Below, one piece after another: positions 44,977-54,000 of a DNA stretch of 64,000 nucleotides. The notes below the pieces were generated by a model. It was not told the DNA's origin, did not search any database, and saw only the letters and a list, made by a program, of their open reading frames with translations. This stretch comes from Candidatus Albibeggiatoa sp. nov. NOAA. Its GTDB lineage: Bacteria > Pseudomonadota > Gammaproteobacteria > Beggiatoales > Beggiatoaceae. The DNA lies in contig JAOXRS010000007.1 of the NCBI GenBank assembly GCA_025800385.1, positions 1-64,000 on the forward strand, read 5' to 3'. How positions within the stretch are numbered: the stretch's first letter is position 1; each line of letters begins with the position of its first letter. A program made the position numbers and the translations under genes.

Positions 44977-47910
44977 ATGCCCCAATCTATCGCCCAGCCT
45001 TTTATTATTCGTCCTGATACTCAGTTGATTGCAGATCATCCGCAATTGGTGTCTTTAGCTAAGCAGTTAAGTATTAAATATGTTCATGACCATATTGTGA
45101 GTGATGAGCATTTGCAGCAAGTCGGTGCGTTGTTATGGCAAGCCTTGAATATTGAAGCAGACTTAAACATTGCCAAACAAGTCGCAGGCACACAGATTTT
45201 GCCTATTGTGATTGACACTAATCATCCTGCCTTATTTTCTCTGCCTTGGGAGTGTTTGTTTCATCCACAAGATGGTTTTTTAGCCAAACATCCGCGTTAT
45301 ACGATTTCACGTCAATGGCGATCAGAGACGCAATTAAGCGATGTGCCAAAAGGTGCGTTGCAAGTATTGTTGTTTACGTCGCAGCCTGATGATTTGGATG
45401 CAGAAAAAGCACGTTTGGATATTGAAACCGAGCAAGTGAAAGTGTTGGAAGCGTTAGGCAATGCGGAGAATGAGGGCAAAGTGCAATTGACAATTTTGGA
45501 TGATGGGCGGTTTAGTACTTTAAAACAAACTTTGCGAACGCGTGAATTTCATTTGGTGTTTTTAAGTGGGCATGGGATGTTTAAAGCAGAAGCGTTTAGT
45601 GATGATCCAGCGGAGGCTTATTTTTTATTTGAGGGCGAAAATGGTTTAGGTGAGCAAATTTCAGGGCAGGAGATTGCGCAGTTGTTTTGTGGGACACGGG
45701 TGCAATGTGTGGTGTTGTCAGCGTGTCAGTCGGGCAAGATGTCATCGGATGATTTGAATGCCAGTTTAACCACGCGATTGGTGCAAAATGGTGTACCGCA
45801 TGTGATTGGAATGCGTGAATCGGTGTCGGATGTGGCAGCGACGGTGTTTACTGAGTATTTGTGTCGGGCATTAGTGAATCAGGATGCGCTGGAAGTGGCG
45901 GTGCAGCAAGCACGGGAAAAAGTCAGTGATACGAATATTTTTAGTTTATTTCGGGAGGTTTCTGGCAAGCAGGATGAGAGTTATGGACAGTGGAATTTAC
46001 CGCATTTAATCAGTTTGCAGCCATCGCGTCCGTTGATTGATTGGGATTTTGAGCCACGGCAGCATGTTAGTGAGCAGATGCTTGTTGAGAGTTTGCAGAA
46101 TATTCGATTGCCAAAGCGATTTATTGGACGGCGTAAAGAGTTGCGTGAGTTAGGGCAAGCGTTATTTTCTGACAAATTGAAACAGCTTTTAATCACGGGG
46201 GCTGGTGGTCAGGGTAAAACGGCATTGGCGGGGCAGTTGGCGAGAAAGTTGGAGCAGCAGGGTTATTTAGTGTTGGCGTATTCGGCGCGACCAGAGGACA
46301 GTGATTGGCAGCAATTTTTGTTTGAGGTGCAATTGGGTTTAGAGCCTCGGTTTGCCGAGATATTGGATAAAAAGTTGATTTTATGTAAAAACGCGACGCA
46401 GCAAGCGCAGTTGTATTTACAGATTTTATTGCAGCAGTCACAACAGAAGTTGGTGTTATTTTTTGATAATTTGGAGAGTGTGCAGACTGAAGATGGGGTG
46501 CTGCAAGATGAGCATTTGCAGGCTTGGATTACGGTTGCGCAGCGTTTGAATAAACCGATTTTGTTATTGACTTCGCGTTGGTGTTTGCCTGAATGGAGCA
46601 GCCCACAGCATCATGTATTGGCGCGTCCGAGTTATGGGGATTTTCTGCGTTATTTGAAAGCGTTGGATAGTGAGCGTGATAAGAATCCAAATGATGATTT
46701 ACGCAAAGATATGGCGGTTAAACGTGAGTTGTATCAGAAAATTGGCGGCAATTTTAAGGGTTTGGAGTTGTATCATGCGGCGGAGTCTCAAGCGGGTTTT
46801 GATCGGCAGGCGTTTTTAGATAAGTTAGTGGCGGTGCAGGTGGATTTGCAGGCATTTATGGCGGTGGAGCAGGTGGTGGCTTATTTGACGGTTGAACAAC
46901 GGACATTGTTGGAGCATTTAACGGTGTATCACACGCCAGTCATGGATATGGGGGTGAGTAAGATTAGTCAGGATTTGGCTGAGCCGATGGTATTGCTTAA
47001 GCGGTTGGTGGCGTTGTCGTTGGTGGATGTGGCAAGATCAGCGAATGGTGAGTTATATCAGGTCACGCCGTTGGTGGGGGAATGGTTAAATAATCGGGAG
47101 TCGTTGCCAATGGATTTACGGGAAAAAGCCGCGAAGCATCAGTTGTGGGTATTTGAGAATTTACATAAAACCTTAAGTCAAGCCATTATTACCCATGAGG
47201 CTTTTGTGTTTGCTCAATTACAAGAGAAAGCGAATCAATTTGCCTTAGATAAGATTGTCGGACAATTAATTCATATTGGTATGTATCAACAGGTATTAAC
47301 AGAGTGGTTGCCCCGTTTGCGTGAGTCGGATAAGCAGGAGATTAAGGCTGAGGCTTTGGGTTATTCAGGTTTAGCGCATGACAATTTGGGCGATTACGAT
47401 AATGCGTCAAATTACTACGAACAATCGCTTTCGATAAGACAAGAAATCGGCGACCGTAGCGGCGAAGGCACGACTTTGAACAATATTTCTCAAATTTACT
47501 CTGCCAAAGGAGACTATGAGACGGCGTTAGGGTATTTAAAACAATCGCTTTCGATAAGACAAGAAATCGGCGACCGTAGCGGCGAAGGCACGACTTTGAA
47601 CAATATGTCTACAATTGCTTATGCCAAAGGAGACTATGAGACGGCGTTAGGGTATTTAAAACAATCGCTTGCAATATCAAATGAAATAGGTGATGTCATC
47701 AATATTTGTCGTACTACATTTAATATCGGACATATCCATTTACAAAATGAAGAACAACAAGAAGCTGTTGAGTGTTGGGTAAAAGCTTATTTGATTGCTA
47801 ACAAAATAGGTTGGGCAGAATTATTAGAAGCTTTAGATAATTTAGCAAAACAACTGGGCGGCACGGGACTGGAAACGTGGGAGCAATTGGCGCAACAGTT
47901 AAATTCATGA
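44977..47910 (+). CDS. CHAT protease-NB-ARC/AAA-TPR protein
   Basis: The 977-residue protein begins with a CHAT domain (about 1-340), a caspase/separase-fold peptidase with the catalytic His199 (LSGHGM) and Cys250 (LSACQSG) both present. A STAND-type NTPase follows (about 385-560) with Walker A GAGGQGKTALAG (Lys414) and Walker B LVLFFDNLESV near 497. Then comes a winged-helix/helical region (to about 780) and three or more TPRs (about 790-930). Such proteins are inferred to be inflammasome- or NLR-like effectors in bacterial conflict and signalling. The TPR part contains near-identical 120-bp repeats. Its ligand, target and any partner are unknown; the zinc ribbon and membrane protein upstream are candidates. 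Confidence 0.9.
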   Translation: MPQSIAQPFIIRPDTQLIADHPQLVSLAKQLSIKYVHDHIVSDEHLQQVGALLWQALNIEADLNIAKQVAGTQILPIVIDTNHPALFSLPWECLFHPQDGFLAKHPRYTISRQWRSETQLSDVPKGALQVLLFTSQPDDLDAEKARLDIETEQVKVLEALGNAENEGKVQLTILDDGRFSTLKQTLRTREFHLVFLSGHGMFKAEAFSDDPAEAYFLFEGENGLGEQISGQEIAQLFCGTRVQCVVLSACQSGKMSSDDLNASLTTRLVQNGVPHVIGMRESVSDVAATVFTEYLCRALVNQDALEVAVQQAREKVSDTNIFSLFREVSGKQDESYGQWNLPHLISLQPSRPLIDWDFEPRQHVSEQMLVESLQNIRLPKRFIGRRKELRELGQALFSDKLKQLLITGAGGQGKTALAGQLARKLEQQGYLVLAYSARPEDSDWQQFLFEVQLGLEPRFAEILDKKLILCKNATQQAQLYLQILLQQSQQKLVLFFDNLESVQTEDGVLQDEHLQAWITVAQRLNKPILLLTSRWCLPEWSSPQHHVLARPSYGDFLRYLKALDSERDKNPNDDLRKDMAVKRELYQKIGGNFKGLELYHAAESQAGFDRQAFLDKLVAVQVDLQAFMAVEQVVAYLTVEQRTLLEHLTVYHTPVMDMGVSKISQDLAEPMVLLKRLVALSLVDVARSANGELYQVTPLVGEWLNNRESLPMDLREKAAKHQLWVFENLHKTLSQAIITHEAFVFAQLQEKANQFALDKIVGQLIHIGMYQQVLTEWLPRLRESDKQEIKAEALGYSGLAHDNLGDYDNASNYYEQSLSIRQEIGDRSGEGTTLNNISQIYSAKGDYETALGYLKQSLSIRQEIGDRSGEGTTLNNMSTIAYAKGDYETALGYLKQSLAISNEIGDVINICRTTFNIGHIHLQNEEQQEAVECWVKAYLIANKIGWAELLEALDNLAKQLGGTGLETWEQLAQQLNS
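47421..47670 (+). repeat. Tandem 120-bp TPR-encoding repeats
   Basis: Bases from 47421 and from 47541 are identical for about 66 bases at an exact 120-bp offset, and a third, more diverged copy starts at 47661. Each unit encodes 40 residues (QSLSIRQEIGDRSGEG core). Such near-identity at DNA level means recent duplication or gene conversion. Confidence 0.85.
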
Positions 47911-47965
47911 CGTAACGCGTCTGAATAGCATTTTTATGTGGCACGCAGGAATGAGATCAATATTT

Positions 47966-49978
47966 TTATGATGGCTTCCTATTTTTCAACAATGGAATCA
48001 TCGCATTACCAATAGAAAGCACAATTGCAGAACTATTTAAAACAACTGTCTGTGCCACACCAAAACCCATTAAAAATGCACCACTGAGACAAATCACCCC
48101 CGGAATTAAAATAATCGCAAACGAAGTGTTCATATTTGCATTGAAATGATCCGACAAATCAAATAATGAATCTAAATGCTTTAGCCCGCCATCCATCAAT
48201 ACAATCTGTGCCGTATCAATCGCAATAGTCGAAGCACCACCAAGAGAAATAGACACCTGAGATTTTTTCATCGCAACCGAATCATTGATACCATCACCGA
48301 TATAACAGATAAAATGTCCTTTTTGCTGTAAATCCTCAATCATATTGGCTTTGTCTTCGGGTAAGGTTTCGGCAAAACACACATCAATTCCCAACATCTC
48401 CGCTAACTTTTGAGTCGGAATATGATGATCGCCAGACAAAATAACCGTTTTTTTGATATTGTTGCGTTGTTTTAAAGCACTCACAACCTGTTTTGCTTCG
48501 GGGCGTATGGTTGGCAATAACTCAATTGCACCAATTACCTGTTTATCCAATGCCACCATGACTAAACTATAACCCGCTTCCAGACTATGAATGTGCTGCT
48601 CTTGAAAAGTAGCGGACATAGAAATATGTTCAATTTCCATAAAGCGCGCACTGCCCACATGTATGGTTTTGCCTGCAACGGTAACAGTCATGCCGTAACC
48701 CATTTTATATTCGCTGTCATCGATAGCAGGCATATCGAGCTGTCGATGCTTTGCCTCCTGCAAAATGGCTTTTGCTAAAGGATGGTTTTGTTTATATTCG
48801 GCGGCGGCTGCATAAATGAGAATGTCATTTTCAGTATAATCTGGAGCAGAATAAATTGTACCTACATGCGGTTGCGCTTCTGTCAGTGTGCCCGTTTTGT
48901 CAAATACAACTGTATCCACATTACTGAGTAATTCTAAAGAACGCCCATCTTTAATCAAAATACCTTGCTGAGAGGCTAAATTAATATAATTCATGATGGC
49001 AATTGGTGAAACAACCATCATCTTATTTTTTGGATGTGCGTTAATCACGGCCAACGCACCATTCAAACCAATCAATGGCAATGCTAATCCTCCCGCAATT
49101 AAAGCGGGACTCACTAATTGTTGCGATAAAGTTTCAGCACGCAGTTGCACCGTTGATTTATAGTCTACCGTGGTATTTAAAATCTTGGTAATTTTAGCAA
49201 CCGTACTGTTTTCGCCTATTTTTTCAACTTTCACATAAATCGTACCTGACAAAACCAGCGTAGAAGCAAAAACCTCCGCGTCTTGCTCTTTTTCTACAGG
49301 CTTCGCCTCGCCCGTTAAAATGTGTTGGTCAATATTTGCCATGCCTTTGATAATCTTACCATCCACGGGAATCATTTCACCTGTATGCACAACAACCGTA
49401 TCACCTTGTTTTAAATTATCAAAAGGAATACTAACCTCAGTATCATCAATCACAATCCAAACAAATTCTGGATGTCGCTCAAAAGCATCAATCAATGTTT
49501 GCCGTGAGTGCTGCGTGACTTCCATCGCCAACCGATTTGCGATATTAAATGACAACGCGACAACACTGGCGGTGACAAAATATCCAAATGCAAAACAGCC
49601 TGTAATTGTAATCGCTAACAATGTTTCAGACCTTGCTTGATGATGCTTTGCAAGTTCATAGGCCATTTGGTAGTACGATTTGCTCGCATATATCACCAAA
49701 GGTACGCTCAATAATACCAGTGGTGGATACCATAATACGCCCACACTCGAAACACCAAAAGCCATCGCCGCACTGATTATTTCACGTTTGTTTTTTTCTT
49801 TAAGGGCTTGTTTATGAGAATTTTTAAATATCTGATTAAATTTTTCTTCTACAATATTTTTTTCTGGCTGATGTATACCGTCTGATGTGCCTTTTTGAGT
49901 TGGTGATTTAGTTTGGTTGGTTAGCTTTTGAAATCCAATGTATAACACACTACCCAAAACCAATACATTAAGAATCAT
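47966..49978 (-). CDS. P-type ATPase, heavy-metal-type, lacking the CPC motif
   Basis: The 670-residue P-type ATPase has an actuator TGEAKP motif, the phosphorylated Asp in DKTGTLT (near residue 360), a P1B-type His-Pro in NHPLAKA and the hinge GDGINDS, so catalysis looks intact. It resembles the P1B (heavy-metal) class in topology and the HP motif. In the helix that normally has CPC/SPC/CPH, however, the sequence reads VVSPIAIMN, with no Cys. There is no N-terminal CxxC metal domain either. The transported ion cannot be guessed; Met, His and Asn might serve as ligands. The gene stands alone. Confidence 0.83.
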   Translation of the reverse strand: MILNVLVLGSVLYIGFQKLTNQTKSPTQKGTSDGIHQPEKNIVEEKFNQIFKNSHKQALKEKNKREIISAAMAFGVSSVGVLWYPPLVLLSVPLVIYASKSYYQMAYELAKHHQARSETLLAITITGCFAFGYFVTASVVALSFNIANRLAMEVTQHSRQTLIDAFERHPEFVWIVIDDTEVSIPFDNLKQGDTVVVHTGEMIPVDGKIIKGMANIDQHILTGEAKPVEKEQDAEVFASTLVLSGTIYVKVEKIGENSTVAKITKILNTTVDYKSTVQLRAETLSQQLVSPALIAGGLALPLIGLNGALAVINAHPKNKMMVVSPIAIMNYINLASQQGILIKDGRSLELLSNVDTVVFDKTGTLTEAQPHVGTIYSAPDYTENDILIYAAAAEYKQNHPLAKAILQEAKHRQLDMPAIDDSEYKMGYGMTVTVAGKTIHVGSARFMEIEHISMSATFQEQHIHSLEAGYSLVMVALDKQVIGAIELLPTIRPEAKQVVSALKQRNNIKKTVILSGDHHIPTQKLAEMLGIDVCFAETLPEDKANMIEDLQQKGHFICYIGDGINDSVAMKKSQVSISLGGASTIAIDTAQIVLMDGGLKHLDSLFDLSDHFNANMNTSFAIILIPGVICLSGAFLMGFGVAQTVVLNSSAIVLSIGNAMIPLLKNRKPS

Positions 49979-50107
49979 TTGATAATCCGTTGTTTAACTG
50001 AAATATATAAGGCACAAGCAGTTGCACAATATCATGGGGAATTTGATAACCACAAGGGATTTTTTGAAACTTATATTTCGATAATGAATTAATGCAGTGT
50101 GGATTTG

Positions 50108-50275
50108 TTAGCTCTGAAATAAGCGTAATACTATGGCACTGACTTTTACGTCTTGTGCAATGCGAAGTGCATCAAATATTTTTACCAAACCACGACCTTA
50201 CATACTCGGGTGAATAACCAAACGCTTTTCAGTCTGCAGCTGATGATATTGTTTGCCAGACTTCTGCACGGAGTT
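50108..50275 (-). pseudogene. GNAT acetyltransferase relic with in-frame stop
   Basis: The minus strand encodes KRLVIHPSM, a stop, then GRGLVKIFDALRIAQDVKVSAIVLRLF in the same frame, followed by a stop. The HPSM-x-GRGLV...A..IRL pattern is the acetyl-CoA-binding loop and following helix of GNAT acetyltransferases. The internal TAA sits where Gln or Lys is expected (one base change). No start or remaining domain is seen, so this is a dead fragment. The bases 49979-50107 hold a further unassigned open stretch (PCGYQIPHDIVQLLV), possibly from the same or another lost gene. Confidence 0.6.
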
Positions 50276-50327
50276 TATAAATTCAGTACAACATTAATTA
50301 TTTTTAAGAAGCCGAGCAATATGTTAT

Positions 50328-53300
50328 TTATAAACTTTCCACATAATCCAGCCAAGCTGCATTCAGTACTTCAGACACTCGATTTTGGCGTAAACGCTCA
50401 TTTAAATTCGGCACGTCAATCAATTCCATTGGCTGCTGCTGCCAAGAACACGCAAAAACCGCTTTAGTCCGCTTACCCGTTTCAGGATCAACTTGCCATT
50501 GTAAACACTGCGCACAAACGCCTTTTAACATGCATTGCATGGTGCTGAATGTAGAAGCAGAAAACTGTGTATTGTTGCTAAAAGTCTTTTTTAATTCATT
50601 TTGGCGTAAAGACTGAATTAAATTGACTAATTTCGCACCACCCAATACAATCACTCGTGATACAGTTTTTAAATCAACACCTAAATCATGCTGCTGCAAA
50701 ATCGCTTGGACATCGCTGTTAAAAGTCTGATCTTGTGAACGTTGTGGCTTAATCAACTTACCTTGTCGCACATTCCAAATAATTTGATCGGTCGCATCGA
50801 GTAATTCTTGATGACAAAATACCTTATCTGCTTGATCGAACGTCGCCAAGAAAATCACTTTATTACCTTTTTGCTTCAATGCTTTACCAACTGCTAACAC
50901 TTCAGGAATTGCTAATTGTCCACCGATAAATAAAATGGCTTCATTCTCGTCTTTTACTCGTGCTTTTGCGCCTGTTGGGCCCATTAGCGCAATCTGTTGC
51001 CCCACTTGCAATTGATGACATAAACGCGAACTTGCACCTTGTGTCACCACAATCACTTGAATTTCCTGTTCATTGACACCCGCACCTAAAACCGCAATTG
51101 CCTCCATTTGTAATTTTGTATCATGAATGATTGGTGCATCAGTTTCAAAATTTTGAATACGGAAAAATTGCCCCGCTTCAAACTTCTGTGCTGCCATCGG
51201 TGCATAAATATGTAAACGCAACACATTATCACTTAAGGTTTCAATTTGAGTGAGCTTAGCAGTAAACAAATCTTGTATTCTTGCTTTGAATTGTTGATAT
51301 TCGGTTTCTAAGTCTGATTTATCGTGTTTTTCATCAGCCAACGCTTGCACAATATGTGGATAGACTTTTTGTGCAGAAGCAATTGCTTTCACCACATTAC
51401 CGTGGAATGCAGGGTGAGTGTCGCCCAAAAACGTCACTTTATTACTTTGATGTTGATAAGAGGTAAATGCACCAAAATCCGATTGTTTACAATGCTCAGT
51501 CGCTTGAGCTTTTTGTAATTCACCATTGATTAATTGATAAGGCTGATACTCAAAACCAACGCGCTCAAATGTGCCTCGATGCTCAAACTCATAGGCAATA
51601 TTGGTTTTTGCACCCGTTGCAACCAGAATCGTATTTGCTGCAAATGTCACTTCATTATCAGTCACTTGCCATTTTCCATCTGCATCTTGCTCACGTTGAA
51701 TACAAGTTAAACCTGTGGCATGACCTTCAATATCCACTTTAACCGCTTTTGGTTCAAAGCCTTGTGCGTAATAAATACCTTCTTCCAAGGCTTGAATCAC
51801 TTCCTCATGATTACGAGTATAAGCAGGTGATTCTTGCAAACTGCGTCGGTACACAATGGTTACACCGCCCCATTGATGAATTAAACTTTGGGTATCAGGT
51901 TCAACACCGAGTTGTTCCGCTTGTTGTTTTAGTTCTTTCAATTGCTGCGCATGATCTAAAAATTGTTGCAAAATAGATTGCTCAGTCGCTGTGAGTTGTG
52001 ACCAAATCTTGTCTTTTAGACCGTTTTTTTCTAATTCTGTATAACGCTTAGCGATTTTCTCAATTTGAACTAAATAATAAGCTTGGACTTCAGTTGCGGT
52101 ATCAATCGCAGTTAAGCCTCCCCCAATCACCACCGCAGGTAATCGAATTTGTAAATTGGCCAAACTATCGGTTTTTGCTGCCCCTGTTAATTGCAATGCC
52201 ATCAGAAAATCATTCGCCTGACGCATTCCCGTAGCAAGGCTGTTTTCAATTGGCAATGCTTGTGGCAAACCCGCACCCACTGCCACCGCCAAATGGTCAA
52301 AGCCCAACGCCCATGCATCTTCCACCGTCACCGTACCGCCAAAACGTACATTACCAAACACTTGATAATGCGAGCGACGCAACAAGCTTAAGTAGATCAA
52401 TTTTAAATAGTTTTTATCCCAGCGTACCGTAATCCCATATTCCGCCACGCCACCAAACCCTAATGTGATTCTTTTGCTTAAATCTTCTTCAATATCTGTA
52501 TAATTTTTAATTGGTTTTTTTAACAATTCTTTAGATACTGGCTCAATTTTTAAACCATCTACTCCAACCACAGCAAAACCTTGCATTAATAAATGATGTG
52601 CGAGGGTAAAACCTGCTGGCCCTTGACCCGCAATCAGTACTTTTAAACCATTATAAGCTTGCGGTAAAAACTGAGTTTGGCGCAATGGATTCCAACGTGT
52701 CAGCAAGTCGTAAATTTCAATACCATAAGGTAAATGCAGCACATCTTTTAATACGCGAGTTTCAATTTGTGGAATATTTACAGGGGTTTGCTTTTGGTAC
52801 ACGCAGGCTTTCATACACTCATTACAAATCCGATGCCCCGTTGCAGGACACATAGGATTATCCACCATCACCATCGCTAAAGCACCAAGATTGTACCCAT
52901 CTCGCTTAAGCGCGTGCATTTCAGAAATCTTCTCACCCAATGGGCAACCTGTTAAGGTATTTTGCAGTGCATCTTGTCTAAAGCCTGATTCTAATTCACC
53001 TTTTTTGACTAAAAATCCTTTTGAACAGGAATCACCATCATGATCGTGACAAAATAAACAATAATGAATTTCGCCTTGCACTTGTCGCAATGACATGCCG
53101 TTATCGGTTAAATCAAATCCTTCACGCTGGCAATGTTGTGGAGCTTGTTGGCAATGTGCTTGTGCTGAGATTAACGAAACTAAATTTTGAGGATCAGTAT
53201 GTTGTGGTAAATTGAAACTGATCCAACTTTGAACCGCTTTTCGTCCTTGTTCAGTTTTAATTGCTTGAATACACCATTGGGTTAATTGCTCAATTTCGTC

Positions 53301-53756
53301 TTTGTAACTGTCTTTATTATCTAAATAGTGCAAGCCTAATTTTGCAGTTGCTAGCTCTTTATCTTCATAATTACAAGCTAATTTATGTTCTAACCATTTG
53401 TCTAATTGCTCAAAACTGGTTAATTCGTCTTTTTTATTCAATCTGCGACGCGCACGACGTAAAACAAACCATTTCTTAAATTGTAAAATCGGGTTATTGG
53501 CTTCAATTTCGCCTTTTAACTGAGCGAGTTCAAATTCAATATCGAATAATTGTGCTAAAAATTGTTCCAATGTCGGCGCACAAGCAATTAATAACTCACT
53601 GATTTCAAGTGGTGAAAAGTCTTGGGTTTGTTGGCGATAGGCTAAAAGCTTTTGTTTTAATTCGGGATCAAGCGCATTTAAAAATTGTTGGTCAAACGCA
53701 TTAAGTGTTTCTAATTCAAATAATTGTTGGAAGCTATAACCGTTAAACTGAGACAT
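50328..53756 (-). CDS. Fused GltD-like/ferredoxin-NADP reductase flavoprotein (Nfn-like)
   Basis: The 1142-residue protein starts with an unassigned 220-residue helical region, then two Cys clusters (CLFCHDHDGDSCSKG near 232 and CNECMKAC near 309) suited to iron-sulfur clusters. A GltD/NfnB-type FAD and NAD(P) domain follows (about 365-770; GQGPAGFTLA and GGGLTAIDTAT), then an FNR/PyrK-like domain (about 840-1070; QFFRIQNF, LFIGGQLAIPE) and a [2Fe-2S] site (CMLKGVCAQC, near 1075, with a later Cys). The same two halves are separate subunits in electron-bifurcating NfnAB. The fusion suggests an NAD(P)H-linked oxidoreductase, possibly with electron transfer to ferredoxin. The electron acceptor is unknown. 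Confidence 0.8.
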   Translation of the reverse strand: MSQFNGYSFQQLFELETLNAFDQQFLNALDPELKQKLLAYRQQTQDFSPLEISELLIACAPTLEQFLAQLFDIEFELAQLKGEIEANNPILQFKKWFVLRRARRRLNKKDELTSFEQLDKWLEHKLACNYEDKELATAKLGLHYLDNKDSYKDEIEQLTQWCIQAIKTEQGRKAVQSWISFNLPQHTDPQNLVSLISAQAHCQQAPQHCQREGFDLTDNGMSLRQVQGEIHYCLFCHDHDGDSCSKGFLVKKGELESGFRQDALQNTLTGCPLGEKISEMHALKRDGYNLGALAMVMVDNPMCPATGHRICNECMKACVYQKQTPVNIPQIETRVLKDVLHLPYGIEIYDLLTRWNPLRQTQFLPQAYNGLKVLIAGQGPAGFTLAHHLLMQGFAVVGVDGLKIEPVSKELLKKPIKNYTDIEEDLSKRITLGFGGVAEYGITVRWDKNYLKLIYLSLLRRSHYQVFGNVRFGGTVTVEDAWALGFDHLAVAVGAGLPQALPIENSLATGMRQANDFLMALQLTGAAKTDSLANLQIRLPAVVIGGGLTAIDTATEVQAYYLVQIEKIAKRYTELEKNGLKDKIWSQLTATEQSILQQFLDHAQQLKELKQQAEQLGVEPDTQSLIHQWGGVTIVYRRSLQESPAYTRNHEEVIQALEEGIYYAQGFEPKAVKVDIEGHATGLTCIQREQDADGKWQVTDNEVTFAANTILVATGAKTNIAYEFEHRGTFERVGFEYQPYQLINGELQKAQATEHCKQSDFGAFTSYQHQSNKVTFLGDTHPAFHGNVVKAIASAQKVYPHIVQALADEKHDKSDLETEYQQFKARIQDLFTAKLTQIETLSDNVLRLHIYAPMAAQKFEAGQFFRIQNFETDAPIIHDTKLQMEAIAVLGAGVNEQEIQVIVVTQGASSRLCHQLQVGQQIALMGPTGAKARVKDENEAILFIGGQLAIPEVLAVGKALKQKGNKVIFLATFDQADKVFCHQELLDATDQIIWNVRQGKLIKPQRSQDQTFNSDVQAILQQHDLGVDLKTVSRVIVLGGAKLVNLIQSLRQNELKKTFSNNTQFSASTFSTMQCMLKGVCAQCLQWQVDPETGKRTKAVFACSWQQQPMELIDVPNLNERLRQNRVSEVLNAAWLDYVESL

Positions 53757-54000
53757 GAGATTTTGGCAAACTGGCGAAAGATAAGACCATTATAGTTATC
53801 GTTGCGATGATTTAAAGTTTCTCATGGATTTTATACGCTTTGTCAAAACGTCAATCACCATAAAACTACCTTGTTATGCGGCCATTCTTTTGAATCAGCT
53901 ACAAATTTGCTCTCTGATATAAATTCCCCTTGCATCCAAGCCCAACACCCCTTAACATTCCATATCTTTTGCCTGAAAAAACAACAAGGAATACAGTTTT

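Noticed and set aside
47421..47670. CRISPR-like regular spacing of 120-bp repeats
   Set aside because: The repeats are in frame inside a TPR domain and have no spacers; they encode protein.
50153..50467. 104-codon plus-strand frame
   Set aside because: It overlaps the end of the fused flavoprotein gene and the GNAT relic, has no ribosome site and no recognisable sequence.
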